Of a DNA stretch of 7,871 nucleotides, positions 1 to 6,043 are shown in pieces. A model generated the notes under the pieces. That model saw only the letters and a list, made by a program, of their open reading frames with translations, was not told the DNA's origin and searched no databases. Position 1 is the stretch's first letter, and every line of letters begins with the position of its first letter. Source of the stretch: Rhizobacter sp. (lineage in GTDB: Bacteria; Pseudomonadota; Gammaproteobacteria; Burkholderiales; Burkholderiaceae); the NCBI GenBank assembly GCA_014379885.1, contig JACMKW010000480.1, positions 1 through 7,871 on the forward strand, in the 5' to 3' direction. The position numbers and the translations under genes were made by a program.

Positions 1-1
1 C

Positions 2-661
2 CACCCGTGGGAATGGTTCGCGCTCGCCAAGGCCATGCTCGAGACCGGCATCACACCCGACTTCATTGTGGTCGATGGCGCCGAGGGTGGCACGGGCGCC
101 GCGCCACTGGAGTTCACCGATCACGTGGGTGCGCCCTTGCAAGAAGGCCTGCTTCTCGTGCACAACACACTGGTCGGCCTGAACCTGCGCGACAAGATCC
201 GCATTGGTTGCGCCGGCAAGGTGATCAGCGCCTTCGACATCGCTCGCATGATGGCGCTGGGTGCCGACTGGTGCAATTCGGCACGCGGCTTCATGTTTGC
301 GCTCGGCTGCATCCAGGCGCAGCACTGCCATACCGGCATGTGCCCCACGGGCGTGAGCACACAAGATCCACAACGCCAACGTGCGCTGGTCGTGCCCACC
401 AAGGCCGACCGTGTTCACCTGTTCCATGAGAACACGCTCAAGGCGTTGAAGGAGCTGGTGCAGGCTGCGGGCCTGTCGCACCCCGGTGCCATCACGGCCT
501 CGCACATCGTGCGCCGCTGCAACGACCACCAAGTCAAGCTGCTGGCCAATCTGCTGCCCTTTTTGCAGCCCGGCGAGCTGCTGCGCGGCGAGATGCCTCA
601 CAACGTGTTCAAGTTGTACTGGCCCATGGCCAACGCCCACAGCTTTGCGGCCACCCCCTGA
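2..661 (+). CDS. FMN-binding glutamate synthase family protein, C-terminal part (5' end outside window)
   Basis: The frame is open from the window edge, so the start is missing; 219 codons and a TGA stop are present. It matches the C-terminal half of the central/FMN domain of glutamate synthase large-subunit-like proteins. A DGAEGGTGAAP stretch (about residues 25-35 of the fragment) is the phosphate-binding Gly-rich loop typical of the FMN site. Next comes LRDKIRIGCAGKVISAFD, and then cysteines at about 103, 109 and 114 in the pattern C-x5-C-x4-C (GCIQAQHCHTGMCPTGV), the family's [3Fe-4S] ligands. In true GltB this domain makes glutamate from 2-oxoglutarate and ammonia. Here the protein ends about 105 residues after the cluster, with no room for the C-terminal beta-helix domain of full-length GltB. 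That fits the shorter stand-alone 'FMN-binding glutamate synthase family' proteins, whose physiological substrate is often unknown. Family is confident; the exact reaction is not. Confidence 0.93.
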   Translation, partial: HPWEWFALAKAMLETGITPDFIVVDGAEGGTGAAPLEFTDHVGAPLQEGLLLVHNTLVGLNLRDKIRIGCAGKVISAFDIARMMALGADWCNSARGFMFALGCIQAQHCHTGMCPTGVSTQDPQRQRALVVPTKADRVHLFHENTLKALKELVQAAGLSHPGAITASHIVRRCNDHQVKLLANLLPFLQPGELLRGEMPHNVFKLYWPMANAHSFAATP

Positions 662-666
662 GCAAC

Positions 667-682
667 CCCCTGAGACGAGGGG
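667..682 (+). terminator. Weak hairpin after the glutamate-synthase-like gene
   Basis: CCCCT at 667-671 can pair with AGGGG at 678-682 across a 6-base loop, six bases after the upstream stop codon. No T-run follows, so this is at best a weak or factor-assisted terminator. A perfect 10-base palindrome, AACCCGGGTT, lies just downstream at 686-695. Confidence 0.25.
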
Positions 683-768
683 ATGAACCCGGGTTTACGG
701 GGATGCACCATGCAGGCGCCTGACACAACAATGTGTTCAACCGCAGCCCGCACCTCTCCCACCCTTTC

Positions 769-1416
769 ATGCCGTCCATCGTCTTGCTGCAACGCGACCA
801 CGAAGCCAGCCCTCGGCTGCAGGCGCTGATCGACGCTTCCGAGAATTTCTGGGTGTGCGACACCGTGCACACGGTCGAGCAGGCGCGCAAGCTGTTTCGC
901 CAAGGTTCCCCCGACATCCTGGTCGCCGACATGCGTGTGCAAGACGGTGAGGTGCAGCCCTTGCTCACCGAACTTCGCCAGGGCGCCCGCTCGCCCGGCA
1001 CGCACATTCTGGTGACCATGGTCGCGCACGACGACGCGCTGCTGCTGGAAGCGCTGCGTGCCGGCGCCGATGGCTACTGGGTGCACACCATGGCGCCTAG
1101 AGCACTGATCTCTGCGCTGGAGCAGGTGTGGCGCGGCGAGTCGCCGATCTCACCGACCATTGCGCGCCAGGTGTTGTCGCACTTCCGCCGGCCGGCCCAG
1201 CCGGCGTTCGACAACATGACGGAATCGCTGAACCCCTTGGTGCTCACCGGCACCGAGCAAGAGATCTTGCAGTGGGCCGCACAGGGCTACCTCATCGACG
1301 AGATTGCCCAGCAATGGCAGTCCAGCGTGCACAACGTGGCCTGCGGCATTCGCCGCGTGTACCACAAGCTGCAATTCGATCGAGCGGCGAGCAGCTTGTC
1401 GCTGCACGCCGCCTGA
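769..1416 (+). CDS. NarL/FixJ-type response regulator with atypical receiver and LuxR-type HTH
   Basis: A 215-aa two-domain protein. Residues 1-120 form a receiver: beta-1 SIVLLQRD, the predicted phospho-acceptor Asp54 in DILVADMRVQDG, and Thr83 in ILVTMV. Residues about 158-202 form a LuxR/NarL-type helix-turn-helix (LTGTEQEILQWAAQGYLIDEIA, then SVHNVACGIRRVYHKL), expected to bind promoter DNA. The usual conserved lysine after beta-5 (GADGYxxK) is His106 (GADGYWVH), and the usual acidic pair after beta-1 is reduced to Arg9-Asp10, so phosphorylation chemistry may be altered or lost. ATG 769 is preferred because beta-1 then begins at residue 3; a GTG at 733 would add 12 residues. Neither start has a strong ribosome binding site. 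No histidine kinase is adjacent, so it is an orphan in this window. The regulon is unknown. Confidence 0.9.
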   Translation: MPSIVLLQRDHEASPRLQALIDASENFWVCDTVHTVEQARKLFRQGSPDILVADMRVQDGEVQPLLTELRQGARSPGTHILVTMVAHDDALLLEALRAGADGYWVHTMAPRALISALEQVWRGESPISPTIARQVLSHFRRPAQPAFDNMTESLNPLVLTGTEQEILQWAAQGYLIDEIAQQWQSSVHNVACGIRRVYHKLQFDRAASSLSLHAA

Positions 1417-1420
1417 TTAG

Positions 1421-1482
1421 GCCCCCCAGTCGCTACCGCTCCTGCCCCCGGGGGGCGCCGCCTGGCGGCCCGGCAGAGCCGG
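1421..1482. repeat. GC-rich multi-hairpin intergenic element between convergent genes
   Basis: Three consecutive stem-loops fit here: GCCCCCC (1421-1427) with GGGGGGC (1450-1456); GCCGC (1457-1461) with GCGGC (1465-1469) across a 3-base loop; and CCGGC (1470-1474) with GCCGG (1478-1482) across AGA. The element starts four bases after the response-regulator stop and faces the convergent GST, so it may act as a two-way transcription end or an mRNA-stabilising structure. I recall similar GC-rich elements, including the CCGGCAxAGCCGG hairpin, recurring between genes in Comamonadaceae, but only one copy is visible here. No T-run follows on either strand. Confidence 0.5.
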
Positions 1483-1523
1483 TTCCGCGGGCGTTGCTTG
1501 AGGGGAGTCTGCTTCGCGACTCG

Positions 1524-2141
1524 TCAGGCTGCCGGTGGCAGTGTGTCGATAAAACTCTGACGCAAGGCCAGCTTTGCGTCGAGACGCTGCAGGTTGGGGT
1601 ATTGCGTGCGCCAGTCGATGTGGGCGAAGCGGAAATCGAGATAACCCAAGGCACAGCCGGTGGCGATGTCGGCCAGCGTGAAATGGATGCCCGAGCAGAA
1701 GGGCTTGTCGCCCAGGCCCTGGCTCATGGCGGCCAGCGAGGCGTGCACCTTGTCCATCTGGCGGCTGACCCAGGCCGCGCTGCGTTGCGCTTCGCTGCGG
1801 CCGGCCCAGGTTTGTTCCAGGCGTGCCAGGATGGCGGCATCGAGCACACCATCGGCCAGCGCTTCCCAGGTGCGCACTTCGGTGCGCTCACGCCCACGTT
1901 CGGGAATGAGCCGGCCCACCGGCGAGAGGGTGTCGAGGTACTCGACGATCACACGCGAGTCGAATACCGCCTCGCCACCTTCCATCACCAGGCAAGGCAC
2001 CTTGCCCAGGGGGTTGGACTTGACGATGGTGTCGCGATTCCAGACGTCTTCCAGCTCCATCTGGTAGTCGAGCCGTTTCTCGGCCATGACGATGCGCACT
2101 TTGCGAACGTACGGACTGGTGAGCGCGCCAATGAGTTTCAT
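1524..2141 (-). CDS. yibF: Glutathione S-transferase family protein, YibF-like
   Basis: A 205-aa protein with both GST domains. The N-terminal thioredoxin-like domain opens MKLIGALTSPYVRKV, with Ser9 at the catalytic N-terminal position. It has the cis-proline motif NPLGKVP (residues 43-49, Pro49) and FDSRVI (60-65), where Asp61-Ser62 sit at the site that binds the glutathione gamma-glutamyl group. The helical C-terminal domain has the N-capping box HFTLADIA (153-160). The overall pattern, including EALADGVLDA and CALGYLDFR, closely resembles E. coli YibF, a cytoplasmic GST of poorly defined substrate. ATG at 2141 is chosen because the family starts MKLIG; an upstream TTG at 2168 would add nine residues without homology. 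It is convergent with the response regulator and divergent from the AraC pair. The symbol is by similarity only. Confidence 0.92.
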   Translation of the reverse strand: MKLIGALTSPYVRKVRIVMAEKRLDYQMELEDVWNRDTIVKSNPLGKVPCLVMEGGEAVFDSRVIVEYLDTLSPVGRLIPERGRERTEVRTWEALADGVLDAAILARLEQTWAGRSEAQRSAAWVSRQMDKVHASLAAMSQGLGDKPFCSGIHFTLADIATGCALGYLDFRFAHIDWRTQYPNLQRLDAKLALRQSFIDTLPPAA

Positions 2142-2171
2142 GTTGTTGCTTGTGTTTCCCTGTGTCAAATC

Positions 2172-2177
2172 ATTCTA
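2172..2177 (-). promoter_or_regulatory. Candidate -10 box for the GST gene
   Basis: On the minus strand this reads TAGAAT, five of six matches to the sigma-70 -10 consensus, about 30 bases upstream of the GST ATG. No convincing -35 hexamer lies 16-18 bases upstream. The whole region between the GST start and the AraC gene is a divergent promoter region by layout. Confidence 0.3.
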
Positions 2178-2325
2178 GCGAAGGCGTGTGTGCACTCGCC
2201 CCATGAACCGGGGGTGGGATGTTCAGGGTACGCAGCGGAAGCCGCGTCGGGCAAACTCAGCCCACGGAAATGCTGCGCCACGTGGATCGCAGCACACCCA
2301 GGCATCCCTCGCATACGGACATGGT

Positions 2326-3231
2326 GTGACAGTCGAACCAGACAAAACCGCTGACCGATTCGAACCGTCGCCGGCCCCGCACAGCCGAGGTCGTGATACG
2401 CACGCACTCTCGAAGACCAAACGGCTTCTTTACCTCCAAGGCGCCCGAGCGGGCCTCTTGACATGCTTCGACGTCGAGTACCTGAAGGTCGTCCGCCACG
2501 ACGCGGTGATTCAGCTCACTGCACGCGGCGAGGCCTTCGAGTTCGAGTGCGGCGGCTACGAGGGGCAGGTCAGCGCTGTGGCGATCCCGCCGCAACGCCA
2601 GTACTCGGCGCGCAGCAGTGGAGCCGGGTTCCTCACCTTGATCGTGCACGTGATCCACCCGCGCTTCCGTACCCTGCGTGACCACCTCGCTGGCAAAGCG
2701 AAGCTGCTGGATCGCAGCGATTTTTCGCACCTCGATCAGGCGTTGTCCGAAGCCTGCCTGGGGCTGCTGAGCGTTGATGCGGCTTATGACTTGATCGACA
2801 ACATTCTCGATGTGGCGCTTCGCCACGCCACGCCCGCCCCTGCGCTGGACCGGCGTATCCCCTGGGTCATGCGCAAGCTCGACGTCACCATTGACCACCC
2901 GTTCGACCAACTCGCTGCCGAGCTGGGCCTGTCGGCCTCGCGCCTGTCGCATCTGTTCACGCAACAGCTGGGCATGTCGTTTCGCAGCTACCAGTCGTGG
3001 GCCCGGTTGCGCCTGGCGTGGGAGATGGTGACGCAAAAGCCCGAGATGAGCATGTCCGAGATCGCCCAGGTGATGGGGTTTGCCGACGCGGCGCACCTGT
3101 CGCGCACCTTCCACGTCACTTTCGGTCTGAAACCGTCGACCCTGCGCGACCCTCGGGTGTACCAGTTGATGGGCCACGGGCTCCCGCCGGGCCAGCACAT
3201 TCCCACTGACGAGGAGATGAGCAGGTCATGA
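2326..3231 (+). CDS. AraC-family transcriptional regulator, first of a coupled paralogous pair
   Basis: About 301 aa from GTG 2326. The N-terminal part (about 33-115) looks like a beta-rich, cupin-like sensor: LLYLQGARAGLL, then AVAIPPQRQYSARS. The C-terminal part (about 177-275) is a clear AraC DNA-binding domain with two helix-turn-helices: FDQLAAELGLSASRLSHLF (193-211) and MSEIAQVMGFADAAHLSRTF (about 243-262). A tail of about 25 residues follows, ending in PPGQHIP. The start is uncertain. The frame stays open upstream with GTG 2188 and ATG 2203, but codon third positions there are not strongly G/C-biased and no good ribosome site is seen; GGA at 2317-2319 sits 6 bases before GTG 2326. The stop overlaps the next gene's start by four bases (ATGA). 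Ligand and target are unknown; the divergent GST is one possible target. Confidence 0.88.
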   Translation: MTVEPDKTADRFEPSPAPHSRGRDTHALSKTKRLLYLQGARAGLLTCFDVEYLKVVRHDAVIQLTARGEAFEFECGGYEGQVSAVAIPPQRQYSARSSGAGFLTLIVHVIHPRFRTLRDHLAGKAKLLDRSDFSHLDQALSEACLGLLSVDAAYDLIDNILDVALRHATPAPALDRRIPWVMRKLDVTIDHPFDQLAAELGLSASRLSHLFTQQLGMSFRSYQSWARLRLAWEMVTQKPEMSMSEIAQVMGFADAAHLSRTFHVTFGLKPSTLRDPRVYQLMGHGLPPGQHIPTDEEMSRS

Positions 3232-4082
3232 CGGAGGTTCCTAGCCCGCGCGCCGCGACACCCATTCGCATCTACCTGCAAGGGGGCATTGCCTCCCTGG
3301 TGGCGCTGCCGCGCTTGCCGCTGGTGAAGGCTTCCCGACACGACGCCATCATCATGCTGAGCGTGGACCCTGACGCGGTCTTCAGCTTGTCTGCCGGCGG
3401 GCTCTGCGCAACCTCCGCAGCAGCCGCCATTGCACCCGCCACGCCGCATACGCTGCAGGCCGGCGAGGCGCGCACCGTGAGCATCTCGGTCCATCTCGTG
3501 CACCCGCTTTTTCCGGCGATGCGCGCCTTTACCGACCAACCCGTCAAGGCACTCGACCGCAAGGCCTTCGCCCACCTCGATCGCGACCTGTACGACGCGA
3601 GCGTGGGGCACCTCGACCTGGATCGTGCTTCGCAGCTCATCGATGCGGTGCTCGCCGCGGTTCTGGCTCACGCCCCGCCCACCCCGCCGCTCGATCCGCG
3701 CATCCGACAGATCATGCAAACGATGGATCAGGATTTCAATTACCCGTTCGACAAACTGGCGGCCGATCTGCAGATCTCTCCTTCGCGGCTGTCGCACCTG
3801 TTTTCAAAAGAGTTGGGCCTTCCCTTTCGCAGCTACATGGCCTGGAGCCGGTTGGTGCTGGCCTGGGAGATGGTGGCACTCAAGCCCGAGATGAGCTTCA
3901 CGGAGATCGCCCACATCTGGGGGTTCTCCGATTCGTCGCACATGGCCAGAAACTTTCACCTGAAATTGGGAATGACCCCCACGACGATGCGTGACCGCAG
4001 CATCGTTGAAATCATCGGCACCCCCATGCCGCTTGGCCAGCACTTACCCCTCGAAAAGCCCCCGAGTTCGTCGGCCGGGTGA
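3228..4082 (+). CDS. AraC-family transcriptional regulator, second of a coupled paralogous pair
   Basis: A 284-aa protein with the same design as its upstream neighbour. The N-terminal sensor begins almost at once (RIYLQGGIASLV at residues 14-25). The AraC dual helix-turn-helix spans about 158-256, with FDKLAADLQISPSRLSHLF (174-192) and FTEIAHIWGFSDSSHMARNF (about 224-243). The tail carries PLGQHLP. By hand alignment about 54 of 99 positions are identical to the upstream protein across the DNA-binding domain, much less in the sensor domain. This suggests an old tandem duplication with diverged ligand sensing. ATG 3228 overlaps the upstream TGA (ATGA), and GAGGAG at 3211-3216 lies 11 bases before it, so the two are probably translationally coupled and made in linked amounts. 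The gene ends 13 bases from the convergent LysR gene. Confidence 0.93.
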   Translation: MTEVPSPRAATPIRIYLQGGIASLVALPRLPLVKASRHDAIIMLSVDPDAVFSLSAGGLCATSAAAAIAPATPHTLQAGEARTVSISVHLVHPLFPAMRAFTDQPVKALDRKAFAHLDRDLYDASVGHLDLDRASQLIDAVLAAVLAHAPPTPPLDPRIRQIMQTMDQDFNYPFDKLAADLQISPSRLSHLFSKELGLPFRSYMAWSRLVLAWEMVALKPEMSFTEIAHIWGFSDSSHMARNFHLKLGMTPTTMRDRSIVEIIGTPMPLGQHLPLEKPPSSSAG

Positions 4083-4095
4083 ATCAGGCGACTGC

Positions 4096-4986
4096 TCACA
4101 CCTGCGCCAGCAGCCAGCCGCGAAACGCCTGCAGCGCCGGCAATTGGGCACGGTTGTCCGGGTAGCAGAAGTAGTAGCCCGTTTGTTGCACGAACACCGG
4201 GAATGGCGCGGCCTCCACCAGCCCCGCCTCCAGCTCTTCTTCGACCAGACAGCGCGGCACCAGGGCCAGGCCCATGCCGGCCATCACGGCGCGCAACTGT
4301 GAGGCCACCTGGTCCATGCGCGGGCCCGCCAGCATGTGCGGGCCGCTCACACCGTGCCCCTCGCACCAGCGGGCCCAGCCTTGCGGCTCGGTCACGTGGT
4401 GCAGCAGCGTGAAACCGAGCACATCAGCCGGCACACGCAGCCGAGGCAGGCTGCCGGGCGGTGCAATGACCAGGATCTCGTGCCCCAGCAGGTAGTGGGC
4501 TTCAGCACCCGGCCACACACCACGGCCATAGCGGATCGCACAGTCGAGTTCGGGGCGAGAGAAGTCGTAGCCGTCGATGAACGGAATGAAGCGCAAATCG
4601 ACCTGCGGGTGCCTGGCCAGAAAATCGGCCAGGCGCGGGATCACCCACTTGGCCCCGATGGTGGGCAACATCGACAAGTGCAGCACCTGCGGCTCACTCG
4701 CCCCTTGCGGGCCGCGATCGGCCAGCAAGTCGAGCGTCACACGCTCGATCTCGTCCAGCAGGGGCGCCACCCGCTCCACATAACGCTGCCCTGCTTCAGT
4801 AAGCGCCAAGCGCTTGCGCACCCGCTCGAAGAGCGTGATGCCAAAGCGCCGCTCCAACTCCAGCAGCTGCTTGCTAACAGCACCCGCCGTGAGGTGCAGC
4901 TCTTCGGCAGCGCGCACCACGCTGCCGTGGCGCGCGGTGGCAATCAAGGCGCGCAGCAGATGGGGAGGCGGGAGCAGGCGGGACAT
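4096..4986 (-). CDS. LysR-family transcriptional regulator, GcvA-like
   Basis: A 296-aa protein of normal LysR length. The winged helix-turn-helix lies at about residues 6-64 (SVVRAAEELHLTAGAVSKQLLELE, then FGITLFERVRKRLALTEAG). The co-inducer domain begins at about residue 100 and carries GcvA-subgroup marks: PTIGAKWVIPRLADF (108-122) and DCAIRYGRGVWPG (148-160). ATG 4986 is chosen because it puts the HTH at the usual distance from the start; the frame is open back to 5367, but that extension lies antisense to the Bug gene and is not LysR-like. It is divergent from the Bug receptor across 94 bases, the classic arrangement for a LysR protein controlling its neighbour. It probably activates the Bug/amidohydrolase operon in response to that operon's substrate; this is inference. 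Confidence 0.94.
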   Translation of the reverse strand: MSRLLPPPHLLRALIATARHGSVVRAAEELHLTAGAVSKQLLELERRFGITLFERVRKRLALTEAGQRYVERVAPLLDEIERVTLDLLADRGPQGASEPQVLHLSMLPTIGAKWVIPRLADFLARHPQVDLRFIPFIDGYDFSRPELDCAIRYGRGVWPGAEAHYLLGHEILVIAPPGSLPRLRVPADVLGFTLLHHVTEPQGWARWCEGHGVSGPHMLAGPRMDQVASQLRAVMAGMGLALVPRCLVEEELEAGLVEAAPFPVFVQQTGYYFCYPDNRAQLPALQAFRGWLLAQV

Positions 4987-5002
4987 GCTGACCAAGTGGA
5001 AC

Positions 5003-5016
5003 GTTCTGTCGAACAA
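5003..5016. promoter_or_regulatory. Candidate LysR-type operator (T-N11-A with dyad)
   Basis: GTTC (5003-5006) and GAAC (5011-5014) form an inverted repeat with a 4-base centre, and T5004 and A5016 satisfy the LysR T-N11-A rule. It sits in the divergent lysR-bug space, about 65 bases upstream of the Bug start codon, a plausible activator site. Short motifs like this occur by chance, so confidence is low. Confidence 0.3.
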
Positions 5017-5080
5017 CTTTCGCTTTTTGTGAGCGGCATGCACCAGCACACTGCGCCGCATTCTCACCCCAAGGCTCACC

Positions 5081-6043
5081 ATGAAACGCCGCAGCTTGTT
5101 GCTTGTCCTCGCCCCCGCCGCCCTGTTCGGCCCCACGGCGCACGCCGACACCAGCACGCTCAGGATCGTCGTGCCCTTCCCGCCGGGCGGTGCCACCGAC
5201 ACCGTGGCGCGCCTCATCGCCCCGTTGATTGCACGCGAGCTGACCCAGACGGTGGTGATCGACAACCGCAGCGGCGCCGGCGGTTCGTTGGGCATGGCCG
5301 AGGTGGCCCGCGCCGCGCCCGACGGGCTCACGCTGGGCCTGGCCACGGTCTCGACACACGGTGTCAACCCCGTGGTCTACAAACGCCTGCCCTACGACGC
5401 GCTGCGTGACTTCACGCCCATCGCCGAGCTGGTGCGTGCACCCGGCGTGCTGGTGGTCAACCCGCAGCTGCCGGTTCGCAGCCTGGCCGAGCTGCTGGCC
5501 CATGCCCGCGCCCACCCGGGCCGCCTGACCTACGGCACGCCTGGGGTGGGCTCGGCCGGGCACATGGCGGGTGAGCGCTTGAAAAAATCCGCCAAGGTGC
5601 ACCTGGTACACATCCCGCACCGCGGTGCCTCGGGCGTGATGACCGACCTCATCAGCGGCCAGATCGACATCGGCTTCGACCAGGTGGCCTCGTCACTGCC
5701 ACACATTCAGGCCGGCCGCCTGCGAGCGCTGGCCATCAGCTGGGCCACCCGTCTGCCGCAACTGCCCGACGTGCCCAGCTTCGCCGAGGCTGGTTTGCCC
5801 GACAACAACGACCCCTCGTGGTTCGGCATCGTGGCGCCCGCCAAGACGCCCGAGGCCGTGGTGGCGCGGCTCAACGCCGCCTTGCTGCGCGCCCTGAATC
5901 AGCCCGAGCTGAAAGCGCAATGCGAGAAGCTGGGGTTGTATGTCACCGGCTCCACGCCCAAGGCCTTTGGCAACCTGATCCAGGCCACCATGGAGCAGAT
6001 GCGCGAGACCGCACGCAGCGCCAACATCTCCCTGGACAGCTGA
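5081..6043 (+). CDS. Bug-family (TctC-type) periplasmic tripartite tricarboxylate transporter receptor
   Basis: A 320-aa secreted solute receptor. The N-terminus is a Sec signal peptide: MKRR, a hydrophobic core LLLVLAPAALF, and an AHA-like cleavage site near residue 22. The mature protein has the family landmarks in order: LRIVVPFPPGGATD (27-40), VVIDNRSGAGG (58-68), DGLTLGLATV (81-90), GSAGHMAGE (157-165), and PHRGASGVMTDLISGQIDIGFD (179-200), ending with Asp200 in the position often involved in carboxylate or amino-acid ligand contact. AAGG at 5071-5074 lies six bases before ATG. No TctA or TctB membrane component is present, which is common for Bug proteins. It is followed, with one base of overlap, by an amidohydrolase, so its ligand may be an N-formyl or N-acyl amino acid or related carboxylate; this is inferred from context only. 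Confidence 0.95.
   Translation: MKRRSLLLVLAPAALFGPTAHADTSTLRIVVPFPPGGATDTVARLIAPLIARELTQTVVIDNRSGAGGSLGMAEVARAAPDGLTLGLATVSTHGVNPVVYKRLPYDALRDFTPIAELVRAPGVLVVNPQLPVRSLAELLAHARAHPGRLTYGTPGVGSAGHMAGERLKKSAKVHLVHIPHRGASGVMTDLISGQIDIGFDQVASSLPHIQAGRLRALAISWATRLPQLPDVPSFAEAGLPDNNDPSWFGIVAPAKTPEAVVARLNAALLRALNQPELKAQCEKLGLYVTGSTPKAFGNLIQATMEQMRETARSANISLDS

Noticed and set aside
654..674. Direct repeat CCCCCTGAG twice with a 12-base period at the end of the first gene
   Set aside because: Short, partly within coding sequence, and likely a chance result of C-rich sequence.
2163..2168. Perfect TTGACA hexamer on the minus strand before the GST gene
   Set aside because: A -10 at the proper distance would overlap the GST start codon, so it is unlikely to be the working -35 for that gene.
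1128..2354. Long + strand open frame (408 codons) spanning the response regulator end and the GST gene
   Set aside because: It overlaps two well-supported genes in other frames and crosses the hairpin element; no recognisable domain.
2257..3198. Long - strand open frame (313 codons) antisense to the first AraC gene
   Set aside because: Composition is Arg/Gln/His/Val-rich without motifs. The + strand frame has a clear AraC domain.
4987..5367. Upstream extension of the LysR frame (127 extra residues)
   Set aside because: It would lie antisense to the Bug signal peptide and first domain, and would push the HTH far from the N-terminus, unlike LysR proteins.
4336..5409. Long + strand open frame (357 codons) antisense to the LysR gene
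   Set aside because: It lies opposite a clear LysR gene, has low-complexity His/Arg/Gln-rich sequence with no family resemblance, and is explained by the high GC of the real gene.
5818..6042. Upstream extension of the amidohydrolase frame
   Set aside because: It lies inside the Bug coding region in another frame and is not family-like. ATG 6043 gives a normal-length enzyme.
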